Below are positions 49,478 to 57,783 of a DNA stretch of 64,000 bases, one piece after another. The stretch comes from Aurantimonas coralicida DSM 14790 (lineage in GTDB: Bacteria > Pseudomonadota > Alphaproteobacteria > Rhizobiales > Rhizobiaceae): contig NZ_ATXK01000003.1 in the NCBI RefSeq assembly GCF_000421645.1, positions 310,001 to 374,000 of the forward strand. The letters run 5' to 3'. The notes under the pieces were generated by a model. The model worked only from the letters and a program-made list of their open reading frames with translations, was not told where the DNA came from and did not search any database. The position numbers were made by a program, and so were the translations under genes. Position 1 is the first letter of the stretch, and each line of letters starts with the position of its first letter.

Positions 49478-51226
49478 ATGTCCGTTACACCCGCCACCCG
49501 TTCGGCCGCAGACGTCCGGCAGGCGCCGCCCGAAACGGCCGAGCGCCGCGGCACGATGCCGTTGGCCTCCCGCAAGTACCAGCCCTATGGCCAGGTCGAT
49601 CTGCCTGACCGGACATGGCCGTCCAAGACCATCACCGAGCCGCCGATCTGGTGCTCGGTGGACCTGCGCGACGGCAACCAGGCACTGGTCGATCCGATGG
49701 GACAGGACCGCAAGGCCCGGTTCTTCGCGCTCCTGAAGGCGATGAACTTCAAGGAGATCGAGATCGGTTTCCCGTCCGCCTCGCAGACCGATTTCGACTT
49801 CGTGCGCTGGTGCATCGAGGAGGGCGAGACACCTGACGACGTGTCGCTGCAGGTGCTGGTGCAGTGCCGGCCTGAGCTGATCTCGCGCACCTTCGAGTCG
49901 CTGGAGGGGTCGCACCGGCCGATCGTGCATTTCTACAATTCCACCAGCGAATTGCAGCGCCGCGTCGTGTTCCAGAAGGATCGCGCCGGCATTCGCGAGA
50001 TCGCTACTGACGCCGCCAAGATGGTCGTCGACATGGCGGCCAAAGCCGGCGGCGGCTACCGCTTCCAGTATTCGCCGGAAAGCTTCACCGGGACCGAGCT
50101 CGATTTCGCCGTCGAGATCTGCAACGCGGTCGCCGAGATCGTCCAGCCGACGCCGGACAACAAACTGATCCTCAACCTGCCGGCGACGGTCGAGATGTCG
50201 ACGCCGAACATCCATGCCGACCAGATGGAATGGATGTGCCGCAATCTCGACAATCGTGACAGCCTGATTGTTTCGCTGCATCCCCACAACGACCGCGGCA
50301 CCGCGGTCGCGGCGACGGAGCTGGGCCTGATGGCCGGGGCGGACCGGGTCGAGGGCACGCTGTTCGGCAATGGCGAGCGCACCGGCAATGTCGATCTCGT
50401 CACCCTGGCGCTGAACATGTTCACGCAAGGGGTGGATCCGGGTCTCGACGTCTCCGACATCAACCACATCAAGGAAATCTTCGAGTACTGCAACCAGATG
50501 ACGATCCACGAGCGTCATCCCTATGTGGGCGAACTGGTCTACACGGCCTTCTCCGGGTCGCATCAGGACGCGATCAACAAGGGCATGAAGGCCCGCAAGG
50601 TCGCCAACAAGGAATTGTGGGAAGTCCCGTATCTGCCGATCGATCCGAAGGATGTCGGCCGGTCCTACGAGGCGATCATCCGCATCAACTCGCAGTCGGG
50701 CAAGGGCGGCATCGCCTATGTGCTGCAGGCCGATTACGGCCTCAACCTGCCGCGCAACCTGCAGGTGGAGTTCCGCGAGGATATCCAGCACATCACCGAC
50801 GAGGAAGGCCGCGAGCTGCCGGTCAAGCGCATCTACGAGCGCTTCATCGAGCGTTATGTCGAGCAGCCCGACGGCCGCATCCGCTTCGTCGAACACACCA
50901 CCCGGCCGAGCGCGAACGTGAAGGGCGAGCGGATCGTCGAGGCGACCATCCTCGACAATGGCGTGGAGACCACGATCGAGGGGATCGGAACCGGGCCGAT
51001 CGACGGGTTCGTCAACGCCCTCTGCCGCCATCTGGGGCTGGAGTTCTCGGTGTTCGACTATTCGGAACACTCGCTGGGAGCTGGCTCCGATGCGGGCGCC
51101 ATCTGCTACATGGAAGTGCAGCACGAGGGCGGACGGCTGTTCGGCGTCGGCATGAACAAGAACATCGTCACGGCTTCGCTCGAAGCGCTGGTCGCCGCGG
51201 CGAACCGCCTCTTGGCGTCGCGCTGA
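49478..51226 (+). CDS. leuA: 2-isopropylmalate synthase
   Basis: 582 residues from the ATG at 49478; an ATG at 49556 is an alternative. Catalytic HMGL-like domain: 'WCSVDLRDGNQALVDPM' (metal Asp), 'EIGFPSASQTDFDFVRW', 'SLHPHNDRGTAVAATELGLMAGADRVEGTLFGNGERTGNVDLV' (HxH metal ligands and GNGERTGN). C-terminal regulatory domain (about 440-582) binds leucine. This is the longer LeuA type (about 560-600 residues). First committed step of leucine synthesis; under the control of the Leu-rich leader. Confidence 0.97.
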   Translation: MSVTPATRSAADVRQAPPETAERRGTMPLASRKYQPYGQVDLPDRTWPSKTITEPPIWCSVDLRDGNQALVDPMGQDRKARFFALLKAMNFKEIEIGFPSASQTDFDFVRWCIEEGETPDDVSLQVLVQCRPELISRTFESLEGSHRPIVHFYNSTSELQRRVVFQKDRAGIREIATDAAKMVVDMAAKAGGGYRFQYSPESFTGTELDFAVEICNAVAEIVQPTPDNKLILNLPATVEMSTPNIHADQMEWMCRNLDNRDSLIVSLHPHNDRGTAVAATELGLMAGADRVEGTLFGNGERTGNVDLVTLALNMFTQGVDPGLDVSDINHIKEIFEYCNQMTIHERHPYVGELVYTAFSGSHQDAINKGMKARKVANKELWEVPYLPIDPKDVGRSYEAIIRINSQSGKGGIAYVLQADYGLNLPRNLQVEFREDIQHITDEEGRELPVKRIYERFIERYVEQPDGRIRFVEHTTRPSANVKGERIVEATILDNGVETTIEGIGTGPIDGFVNALCRHLGLEFSVFDYSEHSLGAGSDAGAICYMEVQHEGGRLFGVGMNKNIVTASLEALVAAANRLLASR

Positions 51227-52041
51227 TGGGCGACGCCGAAGCACCGCGCCTGTTTGCCACCGAACAGGGCGGCGAAGCCGGCGGCACAGCGCGGCCCGTC
51301 GTGCTGCTGCACGGCTTCGACGGTCGGGCGGCCGTGTGGGAGGCGCTGCAACGGCGCCTCGCCACTCCGCAGCGGCGGATTCTCGCCTTCGACCTGCCGG
51401 GCCATGGCCGGTCGCGGGACTATCCCGGCTTCGGTCCGCCCAAAGTGGCGGCGCGGGCGGTGATCGCCGAGATGGCGGCGCGGGGCATCGCCTCCGCCCA
51501 TTTCGTCGGCCATTCGATGGGCGGCGCCATCGCCTGCCTCGTCAGCCTGTTCGCACCGGACCGCATGGCCTCGCTGACGCTGCTTGCCCCGGGCGGATTT
51601 GGTCCGGAGATCGGCAGCGACCTGATCGCAGCGGTGATGACGGCCGAGGGCGCCGAGGCGGTCCGCACGTCGCTTGGCGCGATGGGCGCCCCGGACTGGC
51701 AGCCGGACAGCGAGACGGCCGCCGCGATCGCCGCCGCCCGCACGCCAGAGGACCGCGCCGCGGTCGCGCAGATGTTCGATCTCCTGTTCACGGCCAGGGA
51801 TGGCGGCGGGGGCGGGACGCAGGGCGTTCTGCCGCTCGAGACCATCGCGGCGAGCGGCGTGCCGATCTCGCTCGTGTGGGGTACGGAGGATCCGGTCACG
51901 CCGTTTGCGCAGGGCGCCGAGGCGCCGCCAGGCTTCGCCGTGACCGCGCTGACCGGACACGGCCACATGCTGATGCTGGAGGCGGAAGACGCCTGCGAGA
52001 GCGCGATTCTGGCGTCGATCGAGCGGGTCGATGGCGCCTGA
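51226..52041 (+). CDS. Alpha/beta hydrolase
   Basis: 271 residues; the ATG overlaps the leuA stop by one base (TGATG), implying coupling. Strand 'RPVVLLHGFDG', oxyanion hole, nucleophile elbow GHSMGG (S97), acid residue in WGTEDPVTP and His in TGHGHMLMLEAED. A Gly-rich stretch (ARDGGGGGTQG) interrupts the cap. Function unknown; enzymes of this type act as esterases, lactonases or dihydrolipoamide-acyltransferase-like hydrolases. No signal peptide. Confidence 0.85.
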   Translation: MGDAEAPRLFATEQGGEAGGTARPVVLLHGFDGRAAVWEALQRRLATPQRRILAFDLPGHGRSRDYPGFGPPKVAARAVIAEMAARGIASAHFVGHSMGGAIACLVSLFAPDRMASLTLLAPGGFGPEIGSDLIAAVMTAEGAEAVRTSLGAMGAPDWQPDSETAAAIAAARTPEDRAAVAQMFDLLFTARDGGGGGTQGVLPLETIAASGVPISLVWGTEDPVTPFAQGAEAPPGFAVTALTGHGHMLMLEAEDACESAILASIERVDGA

Positions 52042-52126
52042 GCCGGAGCGTCACGCAGTTTCTTCCAATCGCGATTCCGAATATGATAAACCCCCAGTTA
52101 ACGAATTGGATTCGAGGCGACGATCG

Positions 52127-52744
52127 ATGGGCGAAGGCAAGGACAATGTCGCGACCCTGATGGGGACGAAGCGACTGGCCGATGCCGTGCGACAGGCCAA
52201 GATCGCTGCTGCGCAGCGCTCGGACGTCGTCGTCGATATCCGCGAGGCCGATCGCGCGCGGCTCGAAATCCTGCAGGAAGAGCTGCAGCCGCTGATCGAC
52301 GAACTGCCGGCGGGCGAGGACATGTTCGACTTCACCCTGTCGGGCGGTGCCCATGCGCGGCTGTGGATCGACGGCACCGCCAACGTCGTCATGGCCCGCG
52401 ACCGGCGCACCTATCGGCTCGTCCGTGAAACGCGCCTCGGCCGGGTGACGCTGGTCGAATCCACCGAAGCGCGGATCATTGCCGATCGGGTGACGGACTA
52501 CGTCGCCGAGCGGATCGTGGAGCGCGACAAGGCTTTCGCGGTCAACGACGAGCTGAACGAGCGGATCGCCAAGCCGGCGCATCCGGTTCGCCGCACCAAC
52601 GAGGCGCCGCTGCGCCAGCCGGAGCCGCAGCGCTCGCGTTCGACCGACTTCGTCATCGCGGCCGTCTGGCTGATGATCGGCGTCGTCGTCGGCGCCGGCC
52701 TGTTGCTGGCGATTTCGTCCTATCTCGGCGTCTCCGTCGGCTGA
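52127..52744 (+). CDS. Conserved hypothetical protein with C-terminal membrane anchor
   Basis: 205 residues from the ATG at 52127 (GAGG 10 bases upstream); an upstream frame extension to 52031 is possible but its sequence is low-quality. The N-terminal 150 residues are soluble and mixed alpha/beta (LQPLIDELPAGEDMFDFTLSGGAHARLWIDGTANVVMARDRRTYRLV), then a basic Pro-rich linker and one C-terminal helix (about 180-200). I recall similar tail-anchored proteins in Hyphomicrobiales without a known role; unrecognised otherwise. Confidence 0.7.
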   Translation: MGEGKDNVATLMGTKRLADAVRQAKIAAAQRSDVVVDIREADRARLEILQEELQPLIDELPAGEDMFDFTLSGGAHARLWIDGTANVVMARDRRTYRLVRETRLGRVTLVESTEARIIADRVTDYVAERIVERDKAFAVNDELNERIAKPAHPVRRTNEAPLRQPEPQRSRSTDFVIAAVWLMIGVVVGAGLLLAISSYLGVSVG

Positions 52745-53695
52745 TCAGGCCGCCGGCCGCGAATCCTCGCGCGAGGTCGTGTTGACGGCGCGCCCGTCGG
52801 TCAGCAGTTCGCGCTGGCGTACCCAGCCGATGCCCGGACGCTCTTCACGGGCGCCGCGTTCGCGCTGGATCAGCGACCATTTTCCCGGCTCGCCGTCGAT
52901 CTCGAACAGATTGTAGCGCGAGGCCGGATGCGAGCTGCCGGGGGCCTGGCTCGCCGACGGCACGCCGACCACAGGCACCATGCCCTGCGGCCCCTTCAGC
53001 CAATGCAGCGTATCGAGATGGGTGTGGCCGTGCAGCACGAGCTCGGCGCCCATCTCGTGGATCACCTTCGAGAAGAACTGCTTGCCGATCAACCGTTTGT
53101 GCCACGCCGTCGAGCCGGAGATCGGCGGATGGTGGATCAGCACCACGCGAAACTGGCCATGCGCGCCGGCGTGCTCGAGCTGCTTGGCCAGCGCCATCGC
53201 CTGGCGCCGGCGGAACGTGCCGGTGGCGAAGAACGGCGCCGTCGCTTCGGCGGTCGAGACGCCGAAGATCGCGACGGGACCACGGACCCGCACATAGGGG
53301 AACGAGTTGCCGATGGCGTTCAGCGGATTGTCGCCAATCATGTACTCGTACCATTCCCGGTAGGACCGCTTCAGCGCGCCGGGGACATAGGCGTCGTGAT
53401 TGCCTGGCACCACGGAGACGTCGTGCGGCTTGCCGAGTTCCTCGAGCCAGATGCGAGCCGCCATGGTCTCGACCTTGGTCGCCAGATTGACGAGGTCGCC
53501 GGTGACGGCGATGTGGTCCGGTGCTTCCTGCTGCAGGTCCTGGATGAGGTTGGCGAGCGTGTCGCCGAACATCACCCTGCGGCGATTGCGATGCCAGTTG
53601 ACGTAGCCGGTCACACGCTTCGACGCGAGTTCGCGGATCGACAATTCAGGCAATGGACCGAGATGGATATCGGAGAGATGGGCAAGACGAAACAT
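52745..53695 (-). CDS. Calcineurin-like metallophosphoesterase
   Basis: 316 residues from the ATG at 53695, which has AGGA 8 bases upstream; an ATG at 53704 would add three residues. All metallophosphatase motifs are present: HLSDIHLG (D9, H11), TGDLVNL, VPGNHDAY, VVLIHHPP and VLHGHTH. Related to cyclic-nucleotide phosphodiesterases and CpdA-like enzymes. Soluble. Divergent from the Nudix gene with 58 bases between, so their promoters overlap. Substrate not deducible. Confidence 0.87.
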   Translation of the reverse strand: MFRLAHLSDIHLGPLPELSIRELASKRVTGYVNWHRNRRRVMFGDTLANLIQDLQQEAPDHIAVTGDLVNLATKVETMAARIWLEELGKPHDVSVVPGNHDAYVPGALKRSYREWYEYMIGDNPLNAIGNSFPYVRVRGPVAIFGVSTAEATAPFFATGTFRRRQAMALAKQLEHAGAHGQFRVVLIHHPPISGSTAWHKRLIGKQFFSKVIHEMGAELVLHGHTHLDTLHWLKGPQGMVPVVGVPSASQAPGSSHPASRYNLFEIDGEPGKWSLIQRERGAREERPGIGWVRQRELLTDGRAVNTTSREDSRPAA

Positions 53696-53753
53696 GCCTG
53701 TCATCCTAGGTGAGGAGAGACGGATTGCTAGGGTTGGCGAACGAAGGACGGCG

Positions 53754-54215
53754 ATGCGTTTCGAGAAACTGATGGTACGCATCCTGCACGGCGTGCATGT
53801 GGTGGCCCGGCCCATGACCCTCGGCGTCCGCGGTTTCGTCTTCGATGACGCGGGGCGGATCTGCCTCGTGCGGCACACCTATGTCTCCGGCTGGTACCTG
53901 CCCGGCGGCGGGGTCGATCCCGGTGAGACGGCGGCCGAGGCGATGACGCGCGAGGTGCGAGAGGAGGCGGGGATCGTGCTTCTGGACGAGCCGGAGCTGG
54001 TCTCGGCCCATTTCAACCGCAATGCCTCCAACCGCGACCACGTGCTGCTCTATCGCTGCGGCGCGTTCCGGCGCGAGGCGAACCACAAGCCGGGCGCCGA
54101 GATCGCCGAGATGGGGTTCTTCGCGCCAGGCGAGCTGCCGGATGGTACCACCAACGCAACCCGGCGCCGTCTCGCCGAACTGGCCGGCGAGACGGCGCGC
54201 GATCCCTATTGGTGA
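53754..54215 (+). CDS. Nudix hydrolase
   Basis: 153 residues from the ATG at 53754 with AAGGA upstream. The Nudix box follows the pattern GGG-x-GET-x7-RE-x2-EE-x-G: GGGVDPGETAAEAM then TREVREEAGI (about 48-71), with all metal-binding Glu residues. Preceded by 'FVFDDAGRICLVRHTYVSGWYLPGG'. Hydrolyses a nucleoside-diphosphate-linked compound, identity unknown. Its 3' end overlaps the convergent reductase gene by 10 bases. Confidence 0.88.
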   Translation: MRFEKLMVRILHGVHVVARPMTLGVRGFVFDDAGRICLVRHTYVSGWYLPGGGVDPGETAAEAMTREVREEAGIVLLDEPELVSAHFNRNASNRDHVLLYRCGAFRREANHKPGAEIAEMGFFAPGELPDGTTNATRRRLAELAGETARDPYW

Positions 54216-55198
54216 ACGGCCAGCCGCTCGCGCCCATGCGGCACGGTGAGATCCTGCTTCGGACCGACGGGGATGATGCCGGTCGGATTGATCGTTGCAT
54301 GGCTGGAATAGTAGTGGCCCTTGATATGGTCGAAATCGACCGTCTCGGCCACACCCGGAACCTGATAGAGTTCAAGCATGTATTTGAAGAGGTTCGGGTA
54401 GTCCCTGATCTGCTGAAGATTGCATTTGAAATGCCCGAAATAGACCGGGTCGAAGCGGATCAGCGTCGTGAACAACCGCCAGTCCGCCTCGGTCGGTGCG
54501 GCGCTGGCGACGAGGTAGCGCTGCTTCGACAGCAACGCCTCGAGCCGGTCGAGCGCATCGAACAACTGTTCGAAGGGCTTCTCGTAAGCCCGCTGCGTCG
54601 TCGCGAAACCGCATTTATAGACGCCGTTGTTGACGTGGTCGTAGACATCCGCGTTGATCGCGTCGATGTCGTCGCGCAGATCGTCGGGTGACAGGTCGAC
54701 CGAGGCGTCGCCATAGGCGTCGAAGCCGCGGTTCAGGATGCGCAGAATTTCCGAGGATTCATTGTTGACGATGGTCCCGGTCTGCTTGTCCCAGAGGACC
54801 GGCACGGTCACCCGCCCGGTGTAGTGCGGGTCGGCTTCGAGGTAGATTTCATAGAGCCGCTTCTTGCCGAAGATCGGATCGGGAATTGCCCCGGGACGGT
54901 CGGAAAAGACCCAGCCTTCCTCGCCCATGTGGTAATCGACCACCGACAGGGAGATGACGTCCTCCAGCTTCTTCAGCTTGCGGGCGATCAGCGTGCGGTG
55001 GGCCCAAGGGCAGGCGAGGGAGACGTAGAGATGGTAGCGGCCGGGCTCGGCCTTGTAGCCGGTCTGGCCGTCCGGGCCGGGCGATCCGTCGGCGGTGATC
55101 CAGTCGCGAAAGCTCGTGGTCGAGCGCTGGAAGCTGCCGCCGGTCGATTTCGTATCGTACCATTTGTCCTGCCACTGGCCGTCTACGAGCAGTCCCAT
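54206..55198 (-). CDS. Glutathionyl-hydroquinone reductase
   Basis: 330 residues, omega-class glutathione transferase-like. The catalytic Cys is C63 in SLACPWAHRTLIARKLK, preceded by 'AEPGRYHLYV'; the C-terminal domain contains 'RLFTTLIRFDPVYFGHFKCNL'. This Cys-Pro-Trp-Ala-His motif defines the YqjG/EcmB/PcpF family, which reduces glutathionyl-hydroquinones. Fits the nearby HxlR/quinone-oxidoreductase pair in a quinone or electrophile defence theme. A GGAGA precedes the ATG. Confidence 0.92.
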   Translation of the reverse strand: MGLLVDGQWQDKWYDTKSTGGSFQRSTTSFRDWITADGSPGPDGQTGYKAEPGRYHLYVSLACPWAHRTLIARKLKKLEDVISLSVVDYHMGEEGWVFSDRPGAIPDPIFGKKRLYEIYLEADPHYTGRVTVPVLWDKQTGTIVNNESSEILRILNRGFDAYGDASVDLSPDDLRDDIDAINADVYDHVNNGVYKCGFATTQRAYEKPFEQLFDALDRLEALLSKQRYLVASAAPTEADWRLFTTLIRFDPVYFGHFKCNLQQIRDYPNLFKYMLELYQVPGVAETVDFDHIKGHYYSSHATINPTGIIPVGPKQDLTVPHGRERLAVHQ

Positions 55199-55369
55199 TG
55201 GCGATCTCCTTCGGTTCGGGTTCGTCAGACTAACCGAAGTGGCCCCGGCGCGTTCCTGTGGCAGCCGCGACGCAGCGTCAACGCTCCGGCACCGATCGGC
55301 CGGAGGGGCCCGGCTGGACCTTGCCGGATCGCAGTGCTAACCGGATTGCCGGACTTGAGGAGTGCTCCG

Positions 55370-55417
55370 ATGATCATCCGCCGACGACGACACAGGATCT
55401 GCGCGCACGCGCACTGA
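55370..55417 (+). CDS. Candidate 15-residue Arg-rich leader ORF
   Basis: MIIRRRRHRICAHAH with the clear Shine-Dalgarno sequence GAGGAG 7 bases before the ATG. Residues 4-7 are four consecutive Arg codons, three of them the rare CGA. It ends 74 bases before the GNAT gene and is in no other annotated gene. Could be a regulatory uORF; also could be chance. The surrounding 293-base gap shows no other feature. Confidence 0.4.
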   Translation: MIIRRRRHRICAHAH

Positions 55418-55491
55418 CCGTCGTCGTTTGCCGGTATCCCGATCAGCCGATGGGAGCCCAGCGAGCGGCGCTGACGCCCGCCCGACCTGGA

Positions 55492-56085
55492 ATGCCCCTC
55501 ATGCTTGCCCTTTCCGACGTCCGGTATCTGCCGGAACATCCTGATCACCATGCCGCCATCGATGCCATTGCCGCAGAGGCGTTCGGCCCCGGTCGCTTCA
55601 CCCGCGCCGCCGAGCGTGTTCGCGAGATGGCCCGCCATGCGCCGGCGCTCTCCTTCGTCGCCGAGCACGGTGGGGCGATCATCGGTTCGGTCCGGCTGAC
55701 CCCGATCGCGATCGGTAACGCGCCGTCGCTGATGCTGGGGCCGCTCGCGGTCCGGCCGGCCTTCAAGAACCGTGGCGTCGGCAAGGCGCTGATGCAGCGC
55801 GCCGCTACGGCTGCCCGCGAGGCCGGCGAGAACTCGATCATCCTCGTCGGCGATCCGCCCTATTACGCGCCGCTCGGCTATCGACCCTTGCCGCGCGGCT
55901 CGGTGATCATGCCGGGCCCCGTCGATCTGGCCCGGCTCCTTGGCCTGGAGCTCGTCGACGGTGCGCTCGGCGGGGTGACGGGACATGTCGGCGCGCGGCG
56001 CCTCTTAGCGCTGTCCGGCAGGCTCGATGAACCACAGGCAAGCGCCGGATTGCGCCGAGCGGCAATCCGTCCTAAAATTCCGTAG
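55492..56085 (+). CDS. GNAT family N-acetyltransferase
   Basis: 197 residues from the ATG at 55492; the ATG at 55501 is equally possible and both have weak GGA sequences. The acetyl-CoA motif A reads LGPLAVRPAFKNRGVGKALMQ (V-x5-R-x2-G-x-G/A), followed by 'VGDPPYYAPLGYRPLPRG', typical of YhbS-type acetyltransferases. Acceptor substrate unknown; the 'GDP.YY.PLGF/YRP' signature is common to predicted small-molecule or peptide acetylases. May be controlled by the upstream Arg-rich small ORF. Confidence 0.85.
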   Translation: MPLMLALSDVRYLPEHPDHHAAIDAIAAEAFGPGRFTRAAERVREMARHAPALSFVAEHGGAIIGSVRLTPIAIGNAPSLMLGPLAVRPAFKNRGVGKALMQRAATAAREAGENSIILVGDPPYYAPLGYRPLPRGSVIMPGPVDLARLLGLELVDGALGGVTGHVGARRLLALSGRLDEPQASAGLRRAAIRPKIP

Positions 56086-56108
56086 GGGAATGCGGAAGGT
56101 TCGACGCA

Positions 56109-56696
56109 ATGCCCGCCATGATCGACATAGTCGCGATATTGGTGACGATCCTGGCACCGCTGGTGCCGGCGATCCTGCTCTACAGGTCCGTCCCGTCCAC
56201 CGGACAGGCGAGTGGCGCGCTGGCCGGCGTGAATTTCAAGCTCGGCGGCGCTGTCGCCGGCTATGTCGTGATCTTCCTCATCGCGATCCTGTTCCTGAAA
56301 CCCATGACGATCAGCTCGCCCCGCTACGAGATCGTCAAGATGCAGGGCACGGTCGAGATCGGCGGCGTCGCCGAGAACGAGCTCGACATGCGATCCTTCC
56401 GGATGAGTATCAGTCCGCGGCAATGGGGACAGGAAGGCACGGTCGGCCCTCAGTTGGTGCGGTGGACGGCGTCGGTTCCCAGGAAGATCAACCCCGACGG
56501 CAAATCCCCCTGGTTTTTCGACTATTTCGTCGTCTCCTACGATGGGCACCAGAGCAAGATGATCCCGGTCAATGGCGGGACCCTGCTGAGCGGGATCGAC
56601 ACGATCGACTACGGCAAGCAGGTCCTCGAGCCCGTGCGCCGGGGAAGAGCATCGGAGATCATCCTCAGCGAAGCGGGAGGCCGCGCGGATGATTGA
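56109..56696 (+). CDS. Hypothetical two-helix membrane protein
   Basis: 195 residues. Two N-terminal membrane helices (about 5-26 and 46-63) are followed by a soluble domain (about 70-195) rich in strands (SPRYEIVKMQGTVEIGGV ... MRSFRMSISPRQWGQEG) and ending acidic. Preceded by GGAAGG at 9 bases or so. Not recognised. Overlaps the next gene by 8 bases, so the two are a unit: an inner-membrane protein plus a secreted one. Confidence 0.65.
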   Translation: MPAMIDIVAILVTILAPLVPAILLYRSVPSTGQASGALAGVNFKLGGAVAGYVVIFLIAILFLKPMTISSPRYEIVKMQGTVEIGGVAENELDMRSFRMSISPRQWGQEGTVGPQLVRWTASVPRKINPDGKSPWFFDYFVVSYDGHQSKMIPVNGGTLLSGIDTIDYGKQVLEPVRRGRASEIILSEAGGRADD

Positions 56697-57102
56697 GACC
56701 AGGACTTCTCGATCAGCGATTGCGCTGTGCCTGGCGCTTCCCGCCCTGGCGATCGCGCTCGCAATGAAACCCGTTCATGCCGGCGGCCTGTTCGGCGATC
56801 TGGTGGCGAGCGAGGCCGCCAATACCGGCGACGACGCATCCCCCAGGGCGCCGAGAAGCCGCGCAGGCAGGGAGAAGGCGCTGGCCGATCAGCTCATCAG
56901 CCTCTGTTCGGAGCCGGACACCTGCATGCAGGCCGTGACGAACGATTCCGGCTACTTCCAGTTCGATGACGTTCCGCCCGGAACCTACACCCTTGAGACC
57001 CTGGGGCCGGACGGGAGCGTTGTCAGCGGAAGCGTCGACGTCGAGGCGGACTCGATGCAAGGGTTGAAGATCGTGACCCCGTCTGCCGCGTCGAAGAGGT
57101 GA
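56689..57102 (+). CDS. Secreted protein with carboxypeptidase-regulatory/CnaB-like domain
   Basis: 137 residues: signal peptide (about 1-31, ending PVHAGG), a disordered Ser/Arg-rich segment, two Cys (CSEPDTC, about 74-80, possible disulfide) and a strand-rich C-terminal part: SGYFQFDDVPPGTYTLETLG, the turn of prealbumin-like/SdrD-B or carboxypeptidase-regulatory folds, normally found in longer surface proteins. Overlaps the upstream gene by 8 bases. Periplasmic or surface role, unknown. Confidence 0.68.
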   Translation: MIETRTSRSAIALCLALPALAIALAMKPVHAGGLFGDLVASEAANTGDDASPRAPRSRAGREKALADQLISLCSEPDTCMQAVTNDSGYFQFDDVPPGTYTLETLGPDGSVVSGSVDVEADSMQGLKIVTPSAASKR

Positions 57103-57294
57103 GAGACCGCGAAACGGGATCGCGGTGATCGCCGAGTGCGTTCGTTTCCCAAGCCGAAGGCGCGATCGGGGATCTGCCAGCGGCGCCATGCTCTGACATG
57201 TCCGCAAACCGCTTCGAGGCAGGCCACCGTCCGACCCGACGATTGCCCGTCGACTGCCTCCCCGCCGCGTGATCCGCGTACCGCCGGCCTCGGT

Positions 57295-57678
57295 TCACGC
57301 AGCCGCGTGTTCGGCGCGCGGTTCCAGCTTCTGCGGTTTGCCGTAGAGGCCGATATTGGCGTCGCCCCACTGCTTCAGCGATCGCAGGATCGGCTCCATG
57401 CTGCGGCCGAGCGGCGTCAGGCTGTATTCGACCTTCGGCGGCACCTGCGCATAGACCTTGCGGTCGATGAGGCCGTCTTCCTCCATCTCCCGCAGCTGGT
57501 TCGTCAGCGTCCGCGGCGTGATGCTGACGAGATGCCGCTTCAGTTCGCCGAACCGCAACGTCCCGTCCAGCAGATGGAACAGGATCACCGACTTCCACTT
57601 GCCGTCGATCAGCCCGATGGCCGCCTCGACGGAGCAGCCGGGCGTGCAGTCGAACCGGGAATGCCGGATCTTCGCCAT
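57295..57678 (-). CDS. HxlR family transcriptional regulator
   Basis: 127 residues from the ATG at 57678 (AAGAAGG upstream). Winged-helix core: 'CSVEAAIGLIDGKWKSVILFHLLDGTLRFGELKRHLVSITPRTLTNQLREMEEDGLIDRKVYAQVPPKVEYSLTPLG', the full HxlR signature. Two N-terminal Cys (C11, C15 in DCTPGC) resemble the redox-sensing Cys of YodB/QorR-type members. Divergent from a quinone-oxidoreductase-like gene; the inverted repeat GTATC-n6-GATAC overlaps its ribosome binding site, so autorepression and control of the neighbour are likely. Confidence 0.93.
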   Translation of the reverse strand: MAKIRHSRFDCTPGCSVEAAIGLIDGKWKSVILFHLLDGTLRFGELKRHLVSITPRTLTNQLREMEEDGLIDRKVYAQVPPKVEYSLTPLGRSMEPILRSLKQWGDANIGLYGKPQKLEPRAEHAAA

Positions 57679-57682
57679 GGTG

Positions 57683-57698
57683 GTATCCTTCTTGATAC
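57683..57698. promoter_or_regulatory. Putative HxlR operator
   Basis: Perfect inverted repeat GTATC-CTTCTT-GATAC, starting five bases upstream of the hxlR-type gene's start codon and containing its Shine-Dalgarno region. It is the only strong dyad in the 105-base divergent intergenic region. Confidence 0.6.
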
Positions 57699-57783
57699 TA
57701 GTGGCGTCATTTGTGCGTATTGCTCTCATGCGAGCATAGGAACATCTTCGGCCCTGTTCAATCGGATGGTGTGACGGAGCAGG

